From contig NZ_OY781918.1 in the NCBI RefSeq assembly GCF_963677195.1, positions 3,336,923-3,400,922 on the forward strand: a stretch of 64,000 bases of DNA. Reading direction: 5' to 3'. The notes beneath the pieces were generated by a model. The model had not been told where the DNA came from and ran no database searches. It was given only the letters and a program-made list of their open reading frames with translations. Positions 16,979-26,221 of the stretch are shown piece after piece; within the stretch, counting starts at the first letter, position 1, and every line of letters begins with the position of its first letter. Origin of the DNA: an uncultured Marinifilum sp. Its GTDB lineage: Bacteria; Bacteroidota; Bacteroidia; Bacteroidales; Marinifilaceae. A program made the position numbers and the translations under genes.

Positions 16979-18004
16979 ATGTTACACGGACACGGAGACG
17001 ACGGATATAAGTTTACACATGATATTGTAGCTAATTTTAGCACAAATGTTTGGTATGGTGGTTATTCTCAGAATTTAAAGAATCATTTAATAGTTAATTG
17101 GAATAAAATTGATTCTTACCCCGAATCATCAGCCGAAAGTCTTGTTACAATGATTGCTGATGATTTAAGTGTGGATAAAAACATGATAATAGCTACAAAT
17201 GGTGCTACCGAATCTTTTTATCTTATTGCTCAATGTTTTAAAAATCAATCATCTACAATAATTATTCCTACTTTCTCCGAATACGAGGATGCTTGTAATG
17301 TTAACAATCATAAGCTTTTCTTTATGAATTGGAGTGAGTTAAATTCTAATTCAAACTTTAAGTCTAAATTGGTGTGGATATGTAATCCTAATAACCCTAC
17401 TGGTTTTATTTTAAAAAAAAATGATCTTAAATCTCTTTTGATAAGAAACAAAAATGTAAAATTTATTATTGATGAAGCCTATATAGATTTTACCGATTAT
17501 ATTGATTCATCAATAGATTTGATTTATGATCATGAAAATTTGATCATTGTAAAATCATTAACGAAAAACTTTGCAATTCCGGGCTTGAGATTGGGATATT
17601 TGCTTGCCAATAAGCAATTGGTACAGGATATTGAATTCTACAAGCCTCCATGGACGGTTAATTCGCTGGCAATTGAGGCTGGAAAATACTTAATTGAGCA
17701 CAAAAGTGAAATATTGCCACCTGTAAACTATTATAAATCAGCATCAAAAAAATTTCAAGAAAATTTAAATAATATTTCAGGCTTAAAAATTCATGCCTCA
17801 AAAACTTCCTATTTTTTAATCGAACTAGAGAAAAGTACCTCTTTAGAGCTAAAAAATTACCTTATTTCCAATTTTGGAATATTGGTTAGAGATGCAAGTA
17901 ACTTTCGCGGATTAAATTCGTCTTTTATTCGTGTTGCAACTTTAAGTGAAGAAAAAAATCAATTGTTAATTGAAGCACTGCAAAAATGGAGCAAATTAAA
18001 TTAA
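16979..18004 (+). CDS. cobD: Threonine-phosphate decarboxylase (CobD/CobC family)
   Basis: PLP enzyme of the class I/II aminotransferase fold that makes (R)-1-amino-2-propanol phosphate, the linker of cobamides. MLHGHGDDGY at the start is typical of this family; NPNNPTG, IDEAYIDF and the PLP lysine in SLTKNFAIPGLRLGY follow. The frame is open from 16865, but that extension crosses the palindrome, so the ATG at 16979 (341 residues) is chosen. It overlaps cbiB by 19 bp. No B12 riboswitch is apparent in the 148-bp leader. Confidence 0.9.
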   Translation: MLHGHGDDGYKFTHDIVANFSTNVWYGGYSQNLKNHLIVNWNKIDSYPESSAESLVTMIADDLSVDKNMIIATNGATESFYLIAQCFKNQSSTIIIPTFSEYEDACNVNNHKLFFMNWSELNSNSNFKSKLVWICNPNNPTGFILKKNDLKSLLIRNKNVKFIIDEAYIDFTDYIDSSIDLIYDHENLIIVKSLTKNFAIPGLRLGYLLANKQLVQDIEFYKPPWTVNSLAIEAGKYLIEHKSEILPPVNYYKSASKKFQENLNNISGLKIHASKTSYFLIELEKSTSLELKNYLISNFGILVRDASNFRGLNSSFIRVATLSEEKNQLLIEALQKWSKLN

Positions 18005-18933
18005 TTATACTTCCTCTTATAATTGGCTATATTTTAGATCTAATTTTAGGAGACCCAAGAAATCTTCCTCACCCTATTATTGGTTTTGGAAATACGATTG
18101 CTTATTTCGATAAATCTTTAAACAAAGGAAAGTATCGCTTGTTGAAAGGATGTTTTATGGCTTTTTCCCTAGCACTTATTGTTTATTTTCTATTTTTCTA
18201 TTTATGTAGATTTTTACTCGAAATAAACGAGATCGGATTTATCGCATTTACCAGTATATTTGTTTTTTACGGACTTGCAAATAAAAGCCTTTTACAGGAA
18301 GGAATTGAGGTGTTTAATCATTTAAACAGCAGGGGATTAGAGGCTGGAAGAAAACGATTATCATGGATTGTAGGGCGTGATACATCAGAATTGTCTGCTA
18401 AAGAAATTCGCTTGGCTGTTTTTGAAACATTATCCGAAAATTTATCGGATGGTGTTGTGGCTCCCTTATTTTATTATGCTATAGGTGGTGTTCCGGCTAT
18501 GATGTGTTATAAAATGATTAATACAATGGATTCGATGATTGGCTATAAAAACGAAAAGTATATTTTGTTTGGACGGTTTGCTGCGCGAATGGACGATATT
18601 GCTAATTTTATTCCTTCTAGAATTACTGCTATTTTAATGGCTTGTGTTAGTTTAAGTTTTCGATCGTTGCAATTTATTTTTAAATATGGGAAAGCTCATA
18701 TAAGTCCTAATGCTGGCTATCCCGAAGCTGCTTTGGCTGGAATTTTAAATTGTAGGTTTGGCGGAGCTCATAATTATGGAGGCAAAAGTGTAAATAAACC
18801 CTTTATAGGCAAGCACGATCGCGACATAAAAGATTCCGAAATTAAACGTATTGTCTATATTAATCATTCTGTTTGTTTGCTAAGTATTCTCATTATTATA
18901 GCTATCAATTTTCCTTTTCATAAACTGTTATAA
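17986..18933 (+). CDS. cbiB: Adenosylcobinamide-phosphate synthase CbiB
   Basis: Inner-membrane enzyme joining aminopropanol (phosphate) to adenosylcobyric acid. 315 residues with several membrane segments. Family motifs: LGDPRNLPHPIIGFG near the N-terminus, AVFETLSENLSDGVVAPLFYYAIGG, the segment MINTMDSMIGYKNEKY, and SPNAGYPEAALAGIL. It is called CobD in Pseudomonas nomenclature. It follows the threonine-phosphate decarboxylase that supplies its substrate, with overlapping frames. Confidence 0.95.
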   Translation: MEQIKLIILPLIIGYILDLILGDPRNLPHPIIGFGNTIAYFDKSLNKGKYRLLKGCFMAFSLALIVYFLFFYLCRFLLEINEIGFIAFTSIFVFYGLANKSLLQEGIEVFNHLNSRGLEAGRKRLSWIVGRDTSELSAKEIRLAVFETLSENLSDGVVAPLFYYAIGGVPAMMCYKMINTMDSMIGYKNEKYILFGRFAARMDDIANFIPSRITAILMACVSLSFRSLQFIFKYGKAHISPNAGYPEAALAGILNCRFGGAHNYGGKSVNKPFIGKHDRDIKDSEIKRIVYINHSVCLLSILIIIAINFPFHKLL

Positions 18934-19020
18934 AAAACAGAAAATTAATTTAACACAGCTTTATTAATTTGTAACTTCACCTCTTTACTATTATAATAAT
19001 ATACACTAAGAAGAAAAGTA

Positions 19021-19533
19021 ATGATTCACCTAATTACTGGCGGACAAAGATCTGGAAAAAGTAAACTTGCCGAAGATATTATTCTTTCAAAAACAAATAA
19101 TCCTGTTTATCTAGCTACATCCAGAGTTTGGGACGAAAATCACGCCAAGAGAATCGAAGCTCATAAAAAAAGAAGAGGAAATCAATGGCTTAATATCGAG
19201 GAAGAAAAGTTTTTGAGTAATCATGATTTTTCGGGGAAAATAGTTTTACTCGATTGTATTACTTTATGGCTAAATAATTTCTTTTTTGATAATGGAGATA
19301 ATGATGAGCTTACCCTTAATCAATGTATTAATGAGTTAGATAAACTATTTTCACAAAGTTGCGACCTTATTATAGTAAGCAATGAATTGGGTTTGGGCGG
19401 AAGTCCGGAAAATAAATTAGCTTATCGTTTTAATGATTTGCAAGGATCAATAAATCAGTACATTGCTAAAAAAGCTGATCTTGTTACTCTTGTAATTTCA
19501 GGTATTCCTGTCGAAATTAAAAACACGCTTTAA
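19021..19533 (+). CDS. cobU: Adenosylcobinamide kinase / guanylyltransferase CobU
   Basis: Bifunctional enzyme that phosphorylates adenosylcobinamide and adds GMP to give AdoCbi-GDP. 170 residues. P-loop GGQRSGKS (7-14), the guanylylated His in RIEAHKKRRG (His48), DCITLWLNN, and SNELGLGGSPENKLAYRF at the position of the family VSNEVG segment. It starts 87 bp after cbiB; TTTGTAAC about 55 bp upstream may belong to an internal promoter. Confidence 0.94.
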   Translation: MIHLITGGQRSGKSKLAEDIILSKTNNPVYLATSRVWDENHAKRIEAHKKRRGNQWLNIEEEKFLSNHDFSGKIVLLDCITLWLNNFFFDNGDNDELTLNQCINELDKLFSQSCDLIIVSNELGLGGSPENKLAYRFNDLQGSINQYIAKKADLVTLVISGIPVEIKNTL

Positions 19534-19545
19534 TTTTTAATTATT

Positions 19546-20694
19546 ATGAACAAATCTATTTATTATATCTTATTTATTACTCTTTTATTATTTAGTATAA
19601 TTTCCTGTAAAAGAGTTGAAACTAAATCGGAAAGTAGTTTAAAAGTTGGTGTTTATAATAAGAATGGTGATAGTCCCTGGTGTATTGTCGATGCTATGGA
19701 AGCTCTGAAAATTGATCCATATATCAACTGCGAAATTATTTCTGCCAGCACTATTATGTCTGAGAATATTTTAGATTTTGATGCCATAGTTTTTCCCGGA
19801 GGAAGTGGAAGAAGTGAAACACAGAGCCTAGGCGAAATTGGAATGGATCGAATTGTAGAATTAACTAGAGATAAGGGAATTGCTATTGTTGGTATTTGTG
19901 CAGGTGCCTATATAATGTCAAATACTCCTGATTATCCGTGCTTAAAGCTTAATGGTTTTAAAGCTATTGATATTGAACACGATCATCGTGGACATGGTTT
20001 GGCAAAATTTTCATTAAATGCGAATGGTAAGAAAATTTTTCCTGAATTAAAAAATCGTGATATTTCATTCTGCCAATATTATGAAGGTCCTGTTTTAGTA
20101 CCTGCAAACGATTCTCTTAATAATATGGAAATAAGCACTATGTTGTCTGATATACATACCGTTGAAGGAAGTCCTGCAAACATGACAAACAACCGACCTT
20201 TTATTGTTTGTGCCGATTATGGAAAAGCCAGACTTGCTTCTTTTGTTGGACACCCAGAATGTACTCCTGGAATGAGATGGATGTTGCCTCGAATTGTTCG
20301 TTGGAGTACAAATTCGAAATTAATTTCTTATCCCAACTCTGTTGTGCGCCCTAATTTCTTCAAAAATGAAATTATATATACCGAAGACATTCAAGAACTT
20401 CAATCGAAATATTACTCAAATTTATCGGGTAATAAAGAGGAAAAATTAGAAGCTATTGATAAAATTATTGAATTGGCTTGTTGGTCGTCTAAAAAATGGA
20501 TTCCAGGAATGCTTCGCGATAAAGATGCTGATGTTAGAAGTAAAGCCTCCGATGCAATTGTATTACTGGAAAGAACCGATGCTATTCCAGATTTAGAAGT
20601 TGCTTTAGAAAATGAAAAAAACAATGATTGCAAAAAGCAAATTGAGGAAAATCTGCAAAAACTGAAATTAATTCTTGGGAAAAATAGAAAATAA
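19546..20694 (+). CDS. Lipoprotein with BPL_N-type glutamine-amidotransferase fold and HEAT-like tail
   Basis: 382 residues. A lipoprotein signal ends in SIISC (Cys21), so the mature protein is outside the inner membrane. Residues about 32-275 look like the BPL_N family, a class I glutamine amidotransferase-like fold: FPGGSG oxyanion loop, nucleophile elbow VGICAGAY (Cys118), and GHPECT giving His236 and Glu238, so a complete Cys-His-Glu triad. Residues about 285-380 are helical with HEAT-like repeats (MLRDKDADVRSKASDAIVLL). It sits 12 bp after cobU and 3 bp before cobT, so it is co-transcribed with cobamide genes. Its role there is unknown; it may modify or handle a corrinoid or a peptide outside the membrane (inference). 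Confidence 0.85.
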   Translation: MNKSIYYILFITLLLFSIISCKRVETKSESSLKVGVYNKNGDSPWCIVDAMEALKIDPYINCEIISASTIMSENILDFDAIVFPGGSGRSETQSLGEIGMDRIVELTRDKGIAIVGICAGAYIMSNTPDYPCLKLNGFKAIDIEHDHRGHGLAKFSLNANGKKIFPELKNRDISFCQYYEGPVLVPANDSLNNMEISTMLSDIHTVEGSPANMTNNRPFIVCADYGKARLASFVGHPECTPGMRWMLPRIVRWSTNSKLISYPNSVVRPNFFKNEIIYTEDIQELQSKYYSNLSGNKEEKLEAIDKIIELACWSSKKWIPGMLRDKDADVRSKASDAIVLLERTDAIPDLEVALENEKNNDCKKQIEENLQKLKLILGKNRK

Positions 20695-20697
20695 TAT

Positions 20698-21735
20698 ATG
20701 GTAAAGTTTGAATTGAGTTCTTTGTCTAATTCTTTAGATGACGATTTGTGGGAGAAGATAAATGGAAAAACCAAACCATTGGGTTCTTTAGGTGTGTTAG
20801 AAAAAATTGCTTTTCAGATGGGAAAAATTCAGAATACCCTGAGTCCAAGCATTAATAAACCACATGTAATTGTATTTGCAGGCGATCATGGAATTGCCGA
20901 CGATGGTGTTAGCTTTTATCCTAAATCGGTTAGCTATCAGATGTTATATAATTATATGCAGGGTGGTGCAGCAATTAATGTTTTTTCGAGACAACACAAT
21001 ATTACTTTTAAAGTTGTAGATGCTGGTATTGATCACGATTTTGATCCTGATTTAGATATAATTAACCGAAAAATAGATTACGGAACTAAGAATTTTCGCT
21101 TTGGTCCTGCAATGACTAAAGAGCAATGCATGGAAGGCTTTAAGAAAGGTGCTGAGATTATAGAATCTATTTATAATGAGGGAAGTAATTTTGTTATTTT
21201 TGGAGAAAAAGGCATTGGAAATACATCTTCGGCAGCTTTAATTTTAAGTGTATTAGGAGATATTCCCTTAGAAGAATGTGTTGGCCGTGGTACTGGATTA
21301 GATGCCAGTGGAGTAAAATCAAAATATAAACTCCTAAGCGAAGCCTTGTCTAATTTTGACCTGAATAATAAGAAACCTATTGATATATTAACTCAGTTTG
21401 GTGGTTTCGAAATTGTAATGATTACGGGAGCAATGTTAAAAGCTGCTGAGCTGAAAATGACCATGTTAATTGATGGTTTTATAATTACATCAGCTCTATT
21501 ATCGGCATTTAAAATAAATTCTAAAGTAAGTGAATATTGTCTGTTTGCTCATAAATCGAACGAGAAAGCACATTCTAAAATGCTCCAAATATTAAAAGCC
21601 AACCCAATTTTAGATATTGGAATGAGATTGGGTGAGGCTACGGGTGCAAGTGTTTGTTTTCCAATTGTAAAGAGTGCAATTCAATTTATTAACGAAATGG
21701 CTTCTTTTAGCGAAGCAGGGGTTTCTGAAAAATAA
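20698..21735 (+). CDS. cobT: CobT paralogue 1 (nicotinate-nucleotide:base phosphoribosyltransferase)
   Basis: Makes the alpha-riboside phosphate of the lower-ligand base from nicotinate mononucleotide. 345 residues. TKPLGSLGVLE, GDHGIADDGVS, QGGAAINVF, GIGNTSSAA, VGRGTGLD, and MRLGEATGAS holding the likely catalytic Glu. It differs from its neighbour and from usual CobT at base-pocket regions: GEKGIGNT instead of GEMGIGNT, and FYPKSVSYQM instead of the common YPQEVT form. About half the positions match the second copy by eye. A different base preference, or a heteromer with copy 2, is inference. Confidence 0.92.
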   Translation: MVKFELSSLSNSLDDDLWEKINGKTKPLGSLGVLEKIAFQMGKIQNTLSPSINKPHVIVFAGDHGIADDGVSFYPKSVSYQMLYNYMQGGAAINVFSRQHNITFKVVDAGIDHDFDPDLDIINRKIDYGTKNFRFGPAMTKEQCMEGFKKGAEIIESIYNEGSNFVIFGEKGIGNTSSAALILSVLGDIPLEECVGRGTGLDASGVKSKYKLLSEALSNFDLNNKKPIDILTQFGGFEIVMITGAMLKAAELKMTMLIDGFIITSALLSAFKINSKVSEYCLFAHKSNEKAHSKMLQILKANPILDIGMRLGEATGASVCFPIVKSAIQFINEMASFSEAGVSEK

Positions 21736-21804
21736 TATTATCCTTTTTTGAATAGCGATTTTTCTTGCATCAAAAACATGGTAAAAAATAAATAACTCAT
21801 ACAC

Positions 21805-22845
21805 ATGAATTTCAATATCCAAAAAACAAATCAATCTTTAATTGAAAAATTAAAACATAAAATTGATTTTAAAACCAAACCAATAGGATCATTAGGCCTT
21901 TTAGAACAATTGGCTATAAAGATTGGAAGTATACAAAATACATTGTCGCCAGAATTAAACAAACCGCTTATTTTGGTTTTTGCTGCCGATCACGGAATAG
22001 CCCTCGAAGGAGTAAGTCCTTATCCTCAGGAAGTAACATGGCAAATGTTTGCAAATTTTATTAATGGTGGTGCGGCAATAAATGTATTTTGTCGCCAAAA
22101 TAAAATTGATACTAAAATTGTTGATGCTGGTGTTAATTATGACTTTGAAGAAGCCGAAAATGTAATAAATGCCAAAATTGCATATTCAACAAAATCATAT
22201 TTAAATGAGGCTGCAATGACAAATGAACAGTTCCAAAAAGCTATAAATAAAGGTGCTGATTTAGTTGAAAATGCACATAATAACGGAACTAATGTAATTG
22301 GTTTTGGCGAAATGGGAATTGGAAATACCTCTTCTGCAGCTGTTTTATTGCACATGCTTACAAAAACCAACTTAAAAGAATGTGTTGGTCGCGGAACTGG
22401 TTGGGATGATAAAGGCTTGCAAAAAAAATATGAAATTCTTAAAACTGCCATTGAAAACTATAATGGAGACCAAAGCATAGAAAGTATATTTTCATATTTT
22501 GGAGGTTTTGAAATTGTAATGATTGCTGGAGCCATGTTAAAAGCTGCCGAGCTAAAAATGCTTATTATTGTTGATGGATTTGTTATTACATCGGCACTTT
22601 TAGCAGCACACAAAATGAATCCTAACGTATTAGATTATTGTGTTTTTACCCATAAATCGAATGAAAAAGGACATAAGCACATGCTGGATTATTTTAATGA
22701 GAATGCAATTCTCGATTTAGGAATGCGCTTAGGAGAAGGAACTGGTGCTGCAGTTGCATATCCAATTATTAAATCGGCTGTTAATTTCTTAAACGAAATG
22801 GCAAGTTTCGAAGATGCAGGTGTTAGCAACAGCGATAAAATTTAA
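21805..22845 (+). CDS. cobT: CobT paralogue 2, canonical-looking
   Basis: Second nicotinate-nucleotide:dimethylbenzimidazole phosphoribosyltransferase homologue, 346 residues, 69 bp after the first. Motifs are the standard ones: TKPIGSLGLLE, AADHGIALEGVSPYPQEVT, NGGAAINVF, GEMGIGNTSSAA, VGRGTGWD, MRLGEGTGAAVAYP with the catalytic Glu, and NEMASFEDAGV. Probably the enzyme for the main lower-ligand base. The tandem arrangement recalls the ArsA/ArsB pair of Sporomusa and Veillonella, which activates phenolic bases. Confidence 0.94.
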   Translation: MNFNIQKTNQSLIEKLKHKIDFKTKPIGSLGLLEQLAIKIGSIQNTLSPELNKPLILVFAADHGIALEGVSPYPQEVTWQMFANFINGGAAINVFCRQNKIDTKIVDAGVNYDFEEAENVINAKIAYSTKSYLNEAAMTNEQFQKAINKGADLVENAHNNGTNVIGFGEMGIGNTSSAAVLLHMLTKTNLKECVGRGTGWDDKGLQKKYEILKTAIENYNGDQSIESIFSYFGGFEIVMIAGAMLKAAELKMLIIVDGFVITSALLAAHKMNPNVLDYCVFTHKSNEKGHKHMLDYFNENAILDLGMRLGEGTGAAVAYPIIKSAVNFLNEMASFEDAGVSNSDKI

Positions 22846-22922
22846 TAAATTTATTATTGGTACTCTGAATATAATTTAGGGTTTCAATGCAAGATCGTTG
22901 AATTAGCTTTTTAAATCGTAAA

Positions 22923-23678
22923 ATGAGAGAACTTAATATATTCTTTACAGGATTATCCTTTTTTACCAGAATTCCTTTCCCTAAAAAAGCAGAATTCAAA
23001 AAAGAATACCAATACGAAGCCATTAAATATTTTCCAATTTCAGGAATTATTATTGGTGGTTTTGCTGCATTGGTGTTTTATCTTACCAATTTGGTCTTAC
23101 CCTTTAATATTGCTGTTATACTAAGCTTAGCTTTAACAGTTTTGTTTACTGGTGGTTTGCACGAAGACGGATTTATGGATGTTTGTGATGGCTTTGGTGG
23201 TGGCTGGACTCGCGAAAGAATCCTCGAAATAATGAAAGATTCATTAATTGGAGCTTTTGGTGTTACGGGAATTGTGTTTTTAATTCTAAGCAAATATTTG
23301 TGTCAATATTCTGTTTCGGCAGCTCACTTACCTTGGGTCCTTATTGCTGCTCATTCAACAAGTAGAATGTTTGCTGCAAGTCTTGTGAACACACACAAAT
23401 ATGCTCGAGTTGATAATTCAAAAGCAAAAGACTATAGTCAGAAATTAAGTACTGGTAATTTTATATTTACAATAGTAAGTGGAATTATTCCAATTGCATT
23501 ATTAGGGCATATCAAATATTTTCTAATTCTAATTCCTGTATATCTTTGTAAAATATTATTAGGAAGATATTTTAAGAAATGGATTGGAGGCTTTACGGGC
23601 GACTGCATTGGAGCAACACAGCAAGTTTGTGAGGTGGTGTTTTACCTTTCTTATCTTATTATAATAAATCATGTTTAA
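22923..23678 (+). CDS. cobS: Adenosylcobinamide-GDP ribazoletransferase CobS
   Basis: Inner-membrane enzyme that joins AdoCbi-GDP to the alpha-riboside (phosphate) made by CobT, 251 residues. MRELNIFFTGLSFFTRIP at the N-terminus, the metal-binding motif GGLHEDGFMDVCDGFGGG, and GGFTGDCIGATQQ near the C-terminus identify it. Five to seven hydrophobic segments. It starts 77 bp after the second cobT copy and ends 9 bp before cobC. Confidence 0.96.
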   Translation: MRELNIFFTGLSFFTRIPFPKKAEFKKEYQYEAIKYFPISGIIIGGFAALVFYLTNLVLPFNIAVILSLALTVLFTGGLHEDGFMDVCDGFGGGWTRERILEIMKDSLIGAFGVTGIVFLILSKYLCQYSVSAAHLPWVLIAAHSTSRMFAASLVNTHKYARVDNSKAKDYSQKLSTGNFIFTIVSGIIPIALLGHIKYFLILIPVYLCKILLGRYFKKWIGGFTGDCIGATQQVCEVVFYLSYLIIINHV

Positions 23679-23687
23679 ATAATTATC

Positions 23688-24218
23688 ATGGAAATATATT
23701 TAATACGACATACTAAAGTAGCTGTAGAAAAAGGTGTTTGCTACGGACAAAAAGATGTGGATTTAGCCGAAAGTTATCCTCAGGAACTGGAAGTGGTTCG
23801 AGAAAAACTAAAAGATATCGAATTCGATCTTATTTATACTAGTCCATTAAAAAGAGCAAAAAAATTAGCAAATGATATTTATGGAGATAAAGTAATTGCT
23901 GATGATCGCCTTATGGAATTAAATTTTGGGGATTGGGAAGGCAAAGTTTGGGATGAGATAAAAGATCCTTTATTTCCTGCCTGGATGGACGATTTTGTGA
24001 ATAAAAAATGTTCGAATGGAGAATCATTTGTTATGCTTAACGATAGAGTAACAAAATTTTGGAACGAAATAAAATCTAAAGAATGTAAGAAGATTGCCAT
24101 TTTTACACATGGAGGTGTAATGCGAACCATTCAAGCAATACATAAAAATATTAAGCTAGAAGATTCTTTTAACGAACCAACTCCTGAGTTTGGAGAAATT
24201 GTAATCATTCCAGTTTAA
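23688..24218 (+). CDS. cobC: Alpha-ribazole phosphatase CobC (histidine phosphatase family)
   Basis: Removes the phosphate from alpha-ribazole phosphate or the cobamide phosphate. 176 residues. The phosphohistidine motif LIRHTKV (His8), YTSPLKRAKKLA, LMELNFGDWEGKVWDEI and the second catalytic His in FTHGGVMR are all present. Last gene of the cobamide operon, followed by a strong terminator. Confidence 0.92.
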   Translation: MEIYLIRHTKVAVEKGVCYGQKDVDLAESYPQELEVVREKLKDIEFDLIYTSPLKRAKKLANDIYGDKVIADDRLMELNFGDWEGKVWDEIKDPLFPAWMDDFVNKKCSNGESFVMLNDRVTKFWNEIKSKECKKIAIFTHGGVMRTIQAIHKNIKLEDSFNEPTPEFGEIVIIPV

Positions 24219-24236
24219 ATTATATTTTACATTTCT

Positions 24237-24268
24237 AAAAGCAGGGTTTCCAATGAAATTCTGCTTTT
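24237..24268 (+). terminator. Terminator of the cobamide operon
   Basis: Stem AAAAGCAGGGTTTC / GAAATTCTGCTTTT (two G-U pairs) with loop CAAT, followed by T residues. Confidence 0.92.
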
Positions 24269-24457
24269 TTATTAAATTAGGATATCAACTTAAACTAATG
24301 CACAAAATAAAATTGTTAATAAACTTCAGGAAATATTATTTTGATAAATTCTTACAACCTGTTATTTGCTTCAAAATAGCAGTAAGTAGCTAATACAAAA
24401 TTTGTCAGAAAAAAATAAAAGACTATTTTAGCCGGCACAAATTAACAATAATTTTAC

Positions 24458-25297
24458 ATGAAATATTTATTCTATACATTACTTTTTGTGCTTATTTTAG
24501 TTTCGGCATGTACAAAAAAGCCTACCTATAAGCAAGTAAATGTAATTCCAGAATACGCTGAAATTCAATCTAAAGAAGACATATTTAGCTTTACAGATAC
24601 GTGTATTATTCCTTATGTATACACTAAAGTTATTTCCTTAAAAAAACTATCGGTTAAAGAAAAAAAACTAAAGTTTGTGGAAATGTTACTTCCATCCATT
24701 CTTTTTATTCAACACGATTTAAATGAGAAAATTAAGCGTTTAGAACATATCGAATCGTGGATATCAAAAAATCAAGAATTCATTAAAAGTGATAGTATTT
24801 TCTTGTTCGATTTATATGAACAATACAATTGCTTAGCAATTGAGGAATTAAAAATCAGGTTAAAACCACATGCACCCAGTATTGTTTTGGGACAGGCGGC
24901 AATTGAATCTGGATGGGGATCTTCTCGTTTTTTTCAGGAAGGAAATAATGTGTTTGGAATATGGTCGTACAATGCTGGCGAAAATAGAATAAAAGCATTA
25001 GTTGGAAGAGATTCTACCAGTATTTATGTGCGAAAATATCCTAGTATAGAAGCATCGATAAGAGATTATTACCAAACAATAGCCAAAGTTAATGCCTATA
25101 AAGAATTCAGAAATAAAAGATCGAAAATAACAGATCCTTATAAATTGGTACCATTATTGTTTCGTTACTCCGAAGTAGGAGATGTTTATACCGATTATCT
25201 GTATAAAATTATTAAAAATAACGATTTAACTAAATATGATAAGTATACCATAAGTGAGGAATACTTAAAAGAAGAAAGAATAGATTTAAGCCGTTAA
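24458..25297 (+). CDS. Glucosaminidase-domain (Bax-like) lipoprotein
   Basis: 279-residue lipoprotein; the signal ends in LVSAC (Cys18). The C-terminal two thirds form a glucosaminidase (Bax/FlgJ-like) domain: PSIVLGQAAIESGWGSSRFFQEGNNVFGIW contains the catalytic Glu in AAIESGWG, then KYPSIEASIRDYYQTI and NAYKEFR. It should cleave beta-1,4 bonds next to N-acetylglucosamine in peptidoglycan from the periplasm. Single gene with its own upstream region. Confidence 0.9.
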   Translation: MKYLFYTLLFVLILVSACTKKPTYKQVNVIPEYAEIQSKEDIFSFTDTCIIPYVYTKVISLKKLSVKEKKLKFVEMLLPSILFIQHDLNEKIKRLEHIESWISKNQEFIKSDSIFLFDLYEQYNCLAIEELKIRLKPHAPSIVLGQAAIESGWGSSRFFQEGNNVFGIWSYNAGENRIKALVGRDSTSIYVRKYPSIEASIRDYYQTIAKVNAYKEFRNKRSKITDPYKLVPLLFRYSEVGDVYTDYLYKIIKNNDLTKYDKYTISEEYLKEERIDLSR

Positions 25298-25349
25298 TTA
25301 AATATCCTTTAAATAGCATTTATTGAAGTATATTTTTAGCTTAATTTTA

Positions 25350-25379
25350 TTTGATTATTCTGTGAAATAGTTATTTTTA
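25350..25379 (+). promoter_or_regulatory. Candidate promoter of the TPR gene
   Basis: TTTG at 25350-25353, an 18-nt spacer, then TAttTTTA at 25372-25379, one mismatch from TAnnTTTG, about 50 nt before the ATG. Confidence 0.5.
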
Positions 25380-25430
25380 GGCTTGTTTTAGCGAAAAAAA
25401 GAAAAATCAAATAATCATAAAATAAAAAGT

Positions 25431-26123
25431 ATGAAAAAAATCATTTTATTTATTGCAGTATGTTTTTGTGTTTCAAGTGTATTTGCTCAATCTGCTGCTC
25501 AACTAAAGAATGAAGGTAATGCAGCCCTTAAGTCGAAAGATTATAAAACTGCTATTGAAAAGTATGAAGCTTTCTTAGGTGCAGAAGATACCGTTGAAGA
25601 TATAGCTTTGGTTTTTAATACAGCTTATTGTGCTAGTAAAATTAAAGATTATGCTAAAGCAGAAAAATATTTTGCTCAATCTGTAGTAAATAATTATAAA
25701 CCATCTAAAGCCTATCAATATCTTGCTTTAATGCAAAAAAAGCAGAATAAAGTTAGCGAAATGGTTGCTACCCTTCAAAAAGGTATTAAAGCTTGTCCAA
25801 CTAAAAACTCTAAACTAGTTGCTAGTCTAGCAAAACATTATTTCTCAGTTGGTCAAACTGCCCAAAAAGGAAATAAATTCGAAGCTGCCGAAACTTCTTA
25901 TAAACAAGCAGCTCAAATTAAATCAAAATATCAGGAAACTGCTATGCTAGCTTTAGCTCAGTTATATTATAATAAAGGAGCAGAATTTTGGCCAGCAAAC
26001 CAAGATAAAGCAAAATCTTATTTCGAAATGGCTACAGCACAGGCAAATAAGTTATTGGCTTTAAATCCAGCTAAAAAAGAAGCAAAAGATCTAATTACTA
26101 CAATTAAAGGTTTATTGAAGTAA
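25431..26123 (+). CDS. Secreted TPR-repeat protein
   Basis: 230 residues: signal peptide (MKKIILFIAVCFCVSSVFAQ) followed by about five tetratricopeptide repeats, for example AAQLKNEGNAALKSKDYKTAIEKYE and YQYLALMQKKQNKVSEMVATLQKGI. Likely a periplasmic scaffold for protein-protein contacts; the partner is unknown. A related longer TPR protein is encoded at 39030-40199. Confidence 0.85.
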   Translation: MKKIILFIAVCFCVSSVFAQSAAQLKNEGNAALKSKDYKTAIEKYEAFLGAEDTVEDIALVFNTAYCASKIKDYAKAEKYFAQSVVNNYKPSKAYQYLALMQKKQNKVSEMVATLQKGIKACPTKNSKLVASLAKHYFSVGQTAQKGNKFEAAETSYKQAAQIKSKYQETAMLALAQLYYNKGAEFWPANQDKAKSYFEMATAQANKLLALNPAKKEAKDLITTIKGLLK

Positions 26124-26147
26124 TTTTTTAGACAAAATATAAATTGT

Positions 26148-26175
26148 AAGGGATATCCAAAAATGGGTATCCCTT
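26148..26175 (+). terminator. Terminator of the TPR gene
   Basis: Eleven-pair stem AAGGGATATCC / GGGTATCCCTT (one T-G pair) with a short A-rich loop and a T-rich tail. Confidence 0.92.
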
Positions 26176-26221
26176 TTTATTTTTTGTCGTATATAAAATA
26201 GTATTTTCATACAATCTTACA

